Source: Clostridiales bacterium (GTDB taxonomy: Bacteria; Bacillota; Clostridia; Peptostreptococcales; Anaerovoracaceae). Taken from it: a stretch of DNA of 13,601 nt. This document shows, in pieces, positions 1 through 6,569 of this stretch. The notes under the pieces are model-generated. The model had not been told where the DNA came from. It ran no database searches and saw nothing but the letters and a program-made list of their open reading frames with translations. Position 1 is the stretch's first letter. Every line of letters starts with the position of its first letter. The translations under genes and the position numbers were made by a program. The stretch is from contig JAAYHT010000263.1 in assembly GCA_012735285.1 (NCBI GenBank), positions 1 through 13,601 of the forward strand. Direction: 5' to 3'.

Positions 1-125
1 AATATTTCTCTAAAAACGCAGCTTAGGATGTTATTGTTAATGACAGTTTAATTAAGAAAAACAACCAAACATTTTTAAAGAATGTTTTTCAGAGGTCTTT
101 GTCACAAATGATTGACTACTCTAGA
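1..125 (+). repeat. Left copy of a 125-bp terminal inverted repeat (probable end of an insertion sequence)
   Basis: Bases 1-125 are the exact reverse complement of 13476-13600. Identity stops sharply after TCTAGA at 120-125: the next bases here are GAAAATGACG, while the other copy continues ATGATATAAT. The outer part could be the tail of a transposase gene: one frame runs from base 1 to a TAA at 49-51, another stops at TAG 24-26. It is followed by an AT-rich hairpin (67-87) and a stretch with TGTCA and GTCAA-like motifs near the junction. I infer that this is one end of a repeated mobile element extending out of the window. I do not recognise its family. A copied non-mobile segment or an assembly artefact remains possible. 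Confidence 0.85.
67..87 (+). other. Hairpin inside the terminal repeat, terminator-like
   Basis: AAACATT (67-73) pairs perfectly with AATGTTT (81-87) around a 7-base loop, and T residues continue to base 89. It lies just after both possible stop codons of the open frames at the outer edge (24-26 and 49-51). It could therefore end a transposase transcript or stop transcription entering the element. The stem is short and AT-only except for one C-G pair, so it would be weak. The same structure occurs inverted at 13514-13534. Confidence 0.4.
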
Positions 126-935
126 GAAAATGACGGAATTAATTGGGATGACAACCCGTATATAAAAGTAAAATACGGTTCATATAAATTGTTTACAGAT
201 GGTTCCCTGGGCGCAAGGACAGCTGCATTGATGGAACCATATAGCGATGATAAAGACAACTATGGAATACTTGTAGATAGGCATAAACTCTATAATGAAT
301 TATTGGAGGCCTACAGCAGGGGTTTGCAACCTGCCATTCACGCTATTGGGGATAGGGCAATACAATTATGCCTTGATGCAATTGAATATGCAATAGATAA
401 ATGTGGCTACGACATTAAAAGGAAACCCTTTAGGATAATTAATGCCCAGCTAGTAAACCAGAAACAATTGAAGAGGATGAAAGAACTACCAGTAGTATTA
501 GATATTCAGCCAATTTTTCTATGCACAGACTTATACTGGGTAGATAGCAGACTGGGTAGTAAGAGAGTAGATTGGGCCTACATGTGGAAAACCCTAATGG
601 AAAATCGAATTATTATGGCTGGAGGTTCAGACTGTCCAGTAGAATCCTTTGACCCAATAAAGGGTATTCATGCGGCTGTGACTAGAAAAGATTTCAATGG
701 TTTTCCGAAAGATGGATGGCATCCTGAGGAAAAACTGTCTGTTTACCAAGCAATCTGTTTGTTTTCTAAAAATATTGCATATATGACTGGGGATGAAGAC
801 ATATTAGGGACTCTAGAAGAAGGCAAATATGCTGATTTTGTTGTACTGGATAAGGATCCTTTCACCATTGAGCCAGATAATCTAAAAGATATCAAAGTAT
901 TGGCCACATATGTGGCAGGTAAAAAGGTTTACTAG
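108..935 (+). pseudogene. 5'-truncated YtcJ-type amidohydrolase (C-terminal half only)
   Basis: The frame encodes the C-terminal half of an amidohydrolase family 3 (YtcJ-like) metal-dependent hydrolase, a family usually near 510-540 residues. Recognisable blocks are FTDGSLGARTAAL, AIHAIGDRAI, GGSDCPVESFDPIKGIH and the closing GTLEEGKYADFVVLDKDPF. The N-terminal half with the HxH metal motif is absent. The frame is open back to base 27, but codons before 126 belong to the terminal repeat, so native gene sequence appears to begin at GAA 126. The first ATG is 108 and a TTG lies at 99; neither has a convincing ribosome site. The usual RIEHAQ block reads RIINAQ here, so the metal-binding His is Asn (AAT instead of CAT). 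Truncation and ligand loss both argue that it is non-functional. It is followed by a full-length paralogue. Confidence 0.8.
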
Positions 936-936
936 A

Positions 937-974
937 AATCTTATTTGGAAAATATGGTATTTTGTTGTAAGATT
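937..974 (+). repeat. Nested inverted repeat after the truncated amidohydrolase
   Basis: Two perfect dyads are nested. The outer is AATCTTA (937-943) with TAAGATT (968-974); the inner is AAAATA (949-954) with TATTTT (958-963) around TGG. Together they can form one imperfect hairpin with a small internal loop, followed by ATTTTATAG. It begins one base after the stop codon at 933-935, so it may be a weak AT-rich terminator. It also covers the promoter-like boxes at 945-973 and could be a regulator site. Confidence 0.45.
945..973 (+). promoter_or_regulatory. Candidate sigma-A promoter for the amidohydrolase-BTAD pair
   Basis: TTGGAA (945-950) and TAAGAT (968-973) are separated by 17 bp. Each box matches the consensus at 4 of 6 positions. 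The start codon at 1008 is 34 bp downstream of the -10 box. In this AT-rich DNA such matches arise by chance, so support is modest. Confidence 0.35.
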
Positions 975-1007
975 ATTTTATAGTAATTAGCGAAATGAGG
1001 TAGCTAT

Positions 1008-2543
1008 ATGAAAGTGGATATACTTATTATCAATGGTAGATGTTTGTCCATGAAAGATAATATCCAATATGATTGGGTTGCTATTAAAAATAGTAGTATT
1101 CATGATGTGGGACAAGGTGATGAATACAAAAAATATTTGAATAAGTCAGTGAAGGTAATCGATGCAAATGGCGGAACAGTTCTACCAGGATTTATTGATA
1201 GCCATTTCCATGTAGTGCAGGCTGCACTTAATTCTAGAAGCCTGGACTTGAGTAGCGCCAGGTCTTTTAAAGAGATTGGCGAATTAATAAAAAAAGCGAG
1301 CGATGCTTCTCCTAAAAAACCTATAAGAGGTATAGGTCTTGATGAACAGAATTTAATAGAAAACAGAATGCCTGATAGGACAGTCCTGGATAGATATTGT
1401 AATGATGCACCAGTATTTTTAAATAGTGTAGAATATCAAACCAGCGTTTTAAATACATATGCTTTATTGTACTACAAAATCCCATTTACTTTAGAAGGTA
1501 TAGATTTTGATGAAAACCAAATGCCTACAGGTATAATTACACATTATGCTAATGTAATACTTAGAGAAAACGTATTAAAAAATATTCCCAATACACGAAG
1601 AATGGAAGCTGTAAATAAGTTTTTAGAATCTGTTGTTGAAAATGGCATAACAACAATAAATGCTATGGAAGGCGGCAGACTTTACTGCGATAAAGATGCC
1701 GAATTCATCCATGAATATGCGGATAAGCTAGCAGTAGACATGGTTCTTTTCTACCAGACCACGGACATTCAAAGAGTAAAAGATATGAAATTAAAACGAA
1801 TAGGAGGTTGTTTTTACCTCGATGGGACCTTTGGAGCTAGAACGGCTGCATTATCTTTTGAGTATGCCGACAGTCCAGGGAATAAAGGTGGATTAAACTT
1901 TACGCAAGAAGAATTGAATGAATTCGTTTTAGACTGCTATCATAATAAATTGCAATTAGCCCTCTATACAATTGGAGACAGGGCAATCGAACAGGCTATA
2001 GCGGCTCACGAGTATGCTCTGGAAAAGACTGGGAATACAGGTTTAAGGCATAGGCTTGAACATGTGGAACTTCCCACGGATGACCATATTAGGCGAGCAA
2101 GAGAATTAGGGCTAATATTCTCCATGTCACCAACTTATGAATATATTTGGGGAGGTCCAAACAAATTATACAACGAAAGATTAGGGGAAAAATATAAGGT
2201 GACAAATCCTTTCAAGGAGATTATAAGTCAGGGAGTTGTTGTTTGTGGGGGTTCAGACTGTGATGTGACTCCAGCAGATGCAATTTTAGGTATTCACTCA
2301 GCTGTGAATCATCCTGTAAAGGAGCATAGGGTAGATGTCTACGATGCAATTAAAATGTATACATTTAACGGTGCCTATGGGATATTTGAAGAAGATAAAA
2401 AAGGCACACTTGAAATTGGAAAACTTGCGGACATCGTAATCTTGGATAAGGATATATTCAATGTTGATAAAGAGAAGATTAAGGATATAAGAGTGAACAC
2501 AACAATTAAGGATGGAAAGGTAATTTTTAAAAAGCTTAAATAG
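1008..2543 (+). CDS. YtcJ-type amidohydrolase (amidohydrolase family 3), divergent
   Basis: This 511-residue protein is full length for the YtcJ/amidohydrolase-3 branch of the amidohydrolase superfamily, cytosolic metal-dependent hydrolases of amide or related C-N bonds. Visible blocks are the N-terminal beta-sandwich strand, GFIDSHFHV with the HxH metal motif (His66, His68), LDGTFGARTAAL (271-282), RHRLEHVEL (348-356, His352), GGSDCDVTPADAILGIH with Asp417, and the C-terminal GTLEIGKLADIVILDKD. Two expected histidines are replaced: the usual HAIGDRA reads YTIGDRA (Tyr320), and the 'dGH' segment of the family reads VEYQ (about 141-144). The substrate is unknown, and reduced or altered metal binding is possible. 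GAGG at 997-1000 fits the ATG at 1008. It is a paralogue of the fragment upstream, and a BTAD regulator follows 14 bp later. Confidence 0.88.
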   Translation: MKVDILIINGRCLSMKDNIQYDWVAIKNSSIHDVGQGDEYKKYLNKSVKVIDANGGTVLPGFIDSHFHVVQAALNSRSLDLSSARSFKEIGELIKKASDASPKKPIRGIGLDEQNLIENRMPDRTVLDRYCNDAPVFLNSVEYQTSVLNTYALLYYKIPFTLEGIDFDENQMPTGIITHYANVILRENVLKNIPNTRRMEAVNKFLESVVENGITTINAMEGGRLYCDKDAEFIHEYADKLAVDMVLFYQTTDIQRVKDMKLKRIGGCFYLDGTFGARTAALSFEYADSPGNKGGLNFTQEELNEFVLDCYHNKLQLALYTIGDRAIEQAIAAHEYALEKTGNTGLRHRLEHVELPTDDHIRRARELGLIFSMSPTYEYIWGGPNKLYNERLGEKYKVTNPFKEIISQGVVVCGGSDCDVTPADAILGIHSAVNHPVKEHRVDVYDAIKMYTFNGAYGIFEEDKKGTLEIGKLADIVILDKDIFNVDKEKIKDIRVNTTIKDGKVIFKKLK

Positions 2544-2557
2544 TTGGGAGTATTCCT

Positions 2558-3706
2558 ATGTTAACTATTAATATGCTCGGAAAGGTGAATATTACATTTA
2601 ATGGAGTCAGTATAGACGATAAACTCAGTCAGAAGCTGGTTGCGTTAATATGTTTGCTCGTATTAAATATGGATAGAGATATGAGCAAAGAAAAAATTGC
2701 ATCTTATCTCTGGCCTGATAGTAAAGATGATGCAGCAAAATATAACTTAAGGTATAACCTATGGATGATAAAGAAGCTAATACCACAGGATGAAAATGGA
2801 CAAAATTTAATTATTTCAGGGAAAAATTATTGTAGAATCAATAAAGACTATAATTTCTATTGCGATAAAATCAAATTAGATCAATTTAATGTAGAAAAGC
2901 AAAGTTCGATAGATGAGCTTATCAAACTAAAGGAATTGTTTAAGGGTGATTTTTTAGAAGGCTTATATCTTAAAAATTGTAATGAGTTTAATGAAATGAT
3001 ACTCTTTGAACGAGTAGTTTGCCAGAACAAGCAGGTAGAAATATTAAAGAAACTAGTAGACCTATATGATGAAAAAGAGAGATATGAAGATGAACTGCAA
3101 ATCCTGAATGAAATAATGATGATTGAGCCCTATAATGAAATATTTGCATGCAGAATAATGGATATTCACATGAAGCTTGGTAAGCGTGGAGATGCAATTA
3201 ATTATTATAAAAACTTCGAGATTAACTTACGTAAAAACCTTAATATCTCACCTGATATAGAAATGAAAGCCTTTTATCAAAATATAATGAATTCTCCTAG
3301 TACACGATACAAACCACCTACTAGAAGAAAAAAGATTGAAATAGTTAGTCATTGTATAGAGAATGTAGATTATTTCTGGGTAGCAGAGGTTACAAGTGGT
3401 ATTTTAAATAATGCAGATAAAAACTATATTTTAGAATTGGATAAGAAATATATATTTGATCTCGGTTTTGTTCAAAATGAATTATTAATAGTTTATGAAA
3501 AGTTTAGTTCTGAAAAAGCTGAATATACAACAATGGTACCTTCAGTACGTATTATTAATGCTTTTTATAAATTCCTCTCTCATGTATCTGTTGCTTATGA
3601 TATAAATATAAAGATTATAAATTATGAAGATATGGATACACTCTCCCGAAACATTCTAAATCATTTGGATAAACTTAATTTAAAGAATATAAATATAGAT
3701 TATTGA
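2558..3706 (+). CDS. BTAD-domain transcriptional regulator with unassigned C-terminal domain
   Basis: This 382-residue protein has three parts. Residues 1-98 look like a winged-helix DNA-binding domain, as in SARP-type regulators (MLGKVNITFNG, then SKEKIASYLWPDS and a recognition-helix-like KYNLRYNLWMIKKL). Residues about 100-240 match a bacterial transcriptional activator domain (BTAD, a TPR-like helical fold), with GDFLEGLYL and a pattern like ERYEDELQILNEIMMIEPYN. Residues about 258-382 form a mixed alpha/beta region I cannot assign. No signal peptide or membrane segment is seen, so it should be cytosolic. GGGAG at 2546-2550 precedes the ATG. The 14-bp gap from the amidohydrolase suggests one transcript, and the natural guess is that it controls that gene in response to a related metabolite. 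The effector is not evident. Confidence 0.82.
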   Translation: MLTINMLGKVNITFNGVSIDDKLSQKLVALICLLVLNMDRDMSKEKIASYLWPDSKDDAAKYNLRYNLWMIKKLIPQDENGQNLIISGKNYCRINKDYNFYCDKIKLDQFNVEKQSSIDELIKLKELFKGDFLEGLYLKNCNEFNEMILFERVVCQNKQVEILKKLVDLYDEKERYEDELQILNEIMMIEPYNEIFACRIMDIHMKLGKRGDAINYYKNFEINLRKNLNISPDIEMKAFYQNIMNSPSTRYKPPTRRKKIEIVSHCIENVDYFWVAEVTSGILNNADKNYILELDKKYIFDLGFVQNELLIVYEKFSSEKAEYTTMVPSVRIINAFYKFLSHVSVAYDINIKIINYEDMDTLSRNILNHLDKLNLKNINIDY

Positions 3707-3729
3707 TTAGGTAGATTCATGGCTGACTC

Positions 3730-3757
3730 TTTACTTCTTCTGTAATACTGTTATAAT
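3730..3757 (+). promoter_or_regulatory. Candidate promoter for the binding-protein operon
   Basis: TATAAT at 3752-3757 is a perfect -10 box. TTTACT at 3730-3735 is a 4-of-6 match to the -35 consensus with a 16-bp spacer. The ATG of the lipoprotein gene lies 58 bp downstream. It is the only good promoter seen before the five-gene run 3816-9276. Confidence 0.55.
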
Positions 3758-3772
3758 AAAACAGATAAATTC

Positions 3773-3797
3773 GTATGATTTTAAATATTATTCATAC
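3773..3797 (+). promoter_or_regulatory. Dyad downstream of the -10 box, possible operator
   Basis: GTATGA (3773-3778) and TCATAC (3792-3797) are perfect inverted 6-mers separated by 13 AT-rich bases, lying between the -10 box and the start codon at 3816. The position suits a repressor site. Short arms mean chance is a real alternative. Confidence 0.3.
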
Positions 3798-3815
3798 AGT
3801 CACCGGGGAATAATA

Positions 3816-5012
3816 ATGAAGATTAATAATACAGCAATAAAAAGAATATTGACCTTTGTAATGGTATTGATCCTCGCTCTGGCGACTTCAGGATGCAAAA
3901 CCTATGACAATTTTATAGAATCAAATAATCCAAAACCCGATGATGTTATAAGGATTGGTATATTTGAGCCCTTATCAGGCAGTGATAAAAAGGGCGGAGA
4001 GCTAGAAATAAAAGGTATTAAATTAGCACACGAGCTTTATCCAACTGTGCTTGGTAAAAAAGTTGAACTGGTTTATGTGGATAATAAATCCGAATTGGAT
4101 ATTGCTCAGAAAGCCGCCCAGGAGCTTGTAGATAAACAAGTAGATATTGTTTTGGGTAGTTACGGCAATGCTTTAAGCCTTGCCGGAGGTGAAATATTTG
4201 AAGCTGCCAAGATACCTGCGATAAATATAACTGGTACCAATCCCTTGATTACCAAAGGCAATCCCTACTATTTTCGGATTTGCATAGTAGATTCCTTCCA
4301 AGGGGTAATGGCGGCAAAATACGTTTATAACTACCTGGAGACTGACAAAGTAGTCATAATGAAAGCCTATAACGACGATTATGGGTCTGCTTTAGCACAG
4401 CAATTTATGGAGAAATTTATCTCTCTGACTGAATCGGATGATTCAATAGTTGCAACTGTTGAATACATAAGTGGCTCAAAGGATTTTACTAGACAGCTTG
4501 AGAGAATAAGATCCTCAGACGCTAAAGTTGTCTTCCTTCCGGGAGCTTTAGAGGATTCTATAGAAATTGTTAAGCAAGCCAGATCAAGGGGTATGAATAA
4601 TATATTCCTTGGTACAGACCTTTGGTATCAAGATGCTTTGATCGAGGAAGGCGGCGAAGCAGTTGAAAACATGATTTTTACAACCTACTTTGATGCAGAC
4701 TCTACAGTAACAGAGACTACTAAAGAGTTTCTTGAAGTATATAGAAATAAATACGGTGATGAAGAACCACACAGCGCGGTAGCCCTGGGTTTTGATGCTT
4801 ACCTTTTAGCAATTGATGCAATAAAACGGCATGCTGAATCACAAAACTATAAAACACTTAAGCAAGTTTTGCAGGAAACCAGGGAATTCCAAGGTGCTAC
4901 CGGCAGCATAACATTTGATGAGAATGGAGACCCGATAAAAACTGTGGTATTCATGGCTGTAGAAAATGGAGAGTTTGTATCTAAAGGTACAGAAGAACCC
5001 AGTTGGGAATAA
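3816..5012 (+). CDS. ABC-type branched-chain-amino-acid-like substrate-binding lipoprotein
   Basis: This 398-residue extracytoplasmic solute-binding protein belongs to the periplasmic-binding fold used by LivJ/LivK and related receptors. The N-terminus has a Lys/Arg start, a hydrophobic stretch (11-24) and a lipobox-like ATSGC with Cys27, so it should be lipid-anchored on the outer face of the membrane. The mature protein begins with the family opening IRIGIFEPLSGSDKKGG, followed by the KKVELVYVDNKSE and INITGTNP blocks and a closing TGSITFDENGDPIK. The ligand is probably an amino acid or similar compound, but no binding residue can be pinned down. No permease or ATPase gene lies nearby, so partners must be elsewhere or it acts as an orphan receptor. 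GGGG just upstream at 3805-3808 serves as ribosome site. A NifU-like gene follows after 16-19 bp. Confidence 0.88.
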   Translation: MKINNTAIKRILTFVMVLILALATSGCKTYDNFIESNNPKPDDVIRIGIFEPLSGSDKKGGELEIKGIKLAHELYPTVLGKKVELVYVDNKSELDIAQKAAQELVDKQVDIVLGSYGNALSLAGGEIFEAAKIPAINITGTNPLITKGNPYYFRICIVDSFQGVMAAKYVYNYLETDKVVIMKAYNDDYGSALAQQFMEKFISLTESDDSIVATVEYISGSKDFTRQLERIRSSDAKVVFLPGALEDSIEIVKQARSRGMNNIFLGTDLWYQDALIEEGGEAVENMIFTTYFDADSTVTETTKEFLEVYRNKYGDEEPHSAVALGFDAYLLAIDAIKRHAESQNYKTLKQVLQETREFQGATGSITFDENGDPIKTVVFMAVENGEFVSKGTEEPSWE

Positions 5013-5031
5013 CAGAAAAGGAGATTAAGTG

Positions 5032-5253
5032 ATGGAAGAAAAAATTAAAGCAGCTCTTGAAAACATCAGACCCTACCTTCAAAGAGACGGAGGGGATGTT
5101 GAATTCGTTGAGTACACAGATGAAAATATAGTTAAGGTTAAACTTAAGGGCACATGTCATGGCTGTCCACATGCCCAGATGACAATCAAAAACGGAATTG
5201 AGAGATTGCTGAAAGAACAATATCCTGAAATTGAAGCTGTTGAATCAGTATAG
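5032..5253 (+). CDS. NifU C-terminal-domain (Nfu-type) Fe-S cluster protein
   Basis: This 73-residue protein is a stand-alone NifU C-terminal domain, the fold that holds a transient Fe-S cluster and passes it to target proteins in the cytosol. The family start LENIRPYLQRDGGDVEFVE is present, and the cluster-binding CxxC is GTCHGCPHAQMT with Cys42 and Cys45. About 70-80 residues is usual for single-domain members. AGGAG at 5019-5023 is 8 bp from ATG 5032; a GTG at 5029 in the same frame is the alternative but lies closer to the ribosome site. Neighbours (a binding lipoprotein upstream, CapA and HisRS downstream) give no functional link, and such genes often sit in mixed clostridial operons. 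Confidence 0.92.
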   Translation: MEEKIKAALENIRPYLQRDGGDVEFVEYTDENIVKVKLKGTCHGCPHAQMTIKNGIERLLKEQYPEIEAVESV

Positions 5254-5269
5254 ATAGAAGTTGAGTAGC

Positions 5270-6556
5270 ATGCCTAATAATGAATTTAGATCTAGAAGAG
5301 AAAAAACCGAGGAGCGAAGGAAGAGGCGAAATAGAACCCTCTTTCTTTCGCTTGTAGTTATTTGTGTCATAGCTGTTACGGCAGTCTATGCCTTCTATCC
5401 TTTTGATAGTTCAATAGAAAATGAGGAACCCGATCCTCCTGTTGAGGAAGTAATAAATCCTGAAAAGCAAGAGGATATAGAACTTTCTATTGTATGCGTA
5501 GGCGATGTAATGGTTCACAAATCTCAGATCGCCAGCCAATACAATAAGGAAGATGGCACCTATAACTATGATAATAACTTTGAGTATGTAAAAAAATATA
5601 TCGAAGAAGCAGATCTGGCATTATGTAATGTTGAGACCACCTTTGCAGGTGGAACTCCCAGTGGCTATCCTTCATTTAATGCCCCAGATGCCTTGGCCGA
5701 TTCTCTGGCGAGGGCTGGTTTTGATGTTGCGATAACCAGCAATAATCACTTGTATGATAAGGGTTACGCCGGAATGGAGAGGACCCTCCGCATTTTGAGA
5801 GAGGCTGGTCTTGCCACTGCTGGGACAAGACTTCCATGGGAAAAGAACTATACTATTTTGAATGTCAAAGATCTGAAGATTGCTGTAGTTGCATATACCT
5901 ATGAAACCCCAAGCTATAATGGACGAAAAACTATAAACGGCATTCAAATTAATCCCGATGCTGCAGAACTTATTAACAGTTTTAATTATGATACTTTAGA
6001 TGAGGACCTAAAGAAGGTGGAAGCAACTATAGCTGAAGCAAGGGGTGAGGGAGCAGACATCGTTGTCTGCTACTACCATTGGGGAGAGGAGTATCAGAGA
6101 ACTCCAAATCAATGGCAGAAATATATTGCAAAGAGAACAGTAGACATGGGCGCAGACATTATATACGGCTCCCATCCTCATGTTTTACAGACTGTTGAAT
6201 TGATTACCAACGAAAATACTGGTAAGCAAGTACCGGTATTCTACAGCATGGGGAATTTCATCTCTAATCAAAGATTAGAAACCTTAAATAACAGATTTAC
6301 CGAGCAAGGTATGATTGCTAGGGTAAACCTGAAATACAGCGTAGACTCAGGAGAAATCGTTGATATTAAGATGGATGCCATGAGAACCTGGGTCAACAAA
6401 TATCGCCAAGCTAGCAAAGATGTATATGCAATAATACCCTTAGATGAAAATTTTGAGAACAATGAATCCCTTATCGTTTCCGGCAATCTCAATAGGGCAA
6501 TACAGGCTTCAGAAGATGTAACGGAAGTGTTGGGGAGTGATTATATATGGGAATAA
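5270..6556 (+). CDS. CapA family membrane-anchored protein (poly-gamma-glutamate synthesis type)
   Basis: This 428-residue protein has a basic cytoplasmic start (RRREKTEERRKRRNR region), one membrane segment at about 23-43, an acidic linker, and an extracytoplasmic CapA domain with a calcineurin-like metallophosphoesterase fold. Family motifs are IVCVGDVMVH (Asp79, His83), CNVETTF, SNNHLYDKG, VVCYYHWGEEY, GSHPHVLQ and FYSMGNFIS. In Bacillus, CapA belongs to the poly-gamma-glutamate capsule machinery, but no capB, capC or capD homologue is nearby. Stand-alone clostridial copies have uncertain roles, possibly in the cell envelope. ATG 5270 is chosen because AGAAG at 5256-5260 is 9 bp away; a TTG at 5261 is a weaker option. 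The ribosome site is poor compared with its neighbours, and it lies 16 bp after the NifU-like gene. Confidence 0.88.
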   Translation: MPNNEFRSRREKTEERRKRRNRTLFLSLVVICVIAVTAVYAFYPFDSSIENEEPDPPVEEVINPEKQEDIELSIVCVGDVMVHKSQIASQYNKEDGTYNYDNNFEYVKKYIEEADLALCNVETTFAGGTPSGYPSFNAPDALADSLARAGFDVAITSNNHLYDKGYAGMERTLRILREAGLATAGTRLPWEKNYTILNVKDLKIAVVAYTYETPSYNGRKTINGIQINPDAAELINSFNYDTLDEDLKKVEATIAEARGEGADIVVCYYHWGEEYQRTPNQWQKYIAKRTVDMGADIIYGSHPHVLQTVELITNENTGKQVPVFYSMGNFISNQRLETLNNRFTEQGMIARVNLKYSVDSGEIVDIKMDAMRTWVNKYRQASKDVYAIIPLDENFENNESLIVSGNLNRAIQASEDVTEVLGSDYIWE

Positions 6557-6569
6557 AGGAGATTAGATT

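Noticed and set aside
5487..5947. Antisense open frames within the CapA gene, and similar ones opposite other genes
   Set aside because: They lie wholly opposite strong coding genes, have no ribosome sites or recognisable domains, and look like frame shadows.
6500..6569. T-box or other tRNA-sensing leader before hisS
   Set aside because: The gap to capA is 13 bp and holds only the ribosome site; no T-box sequence or terminator is present.
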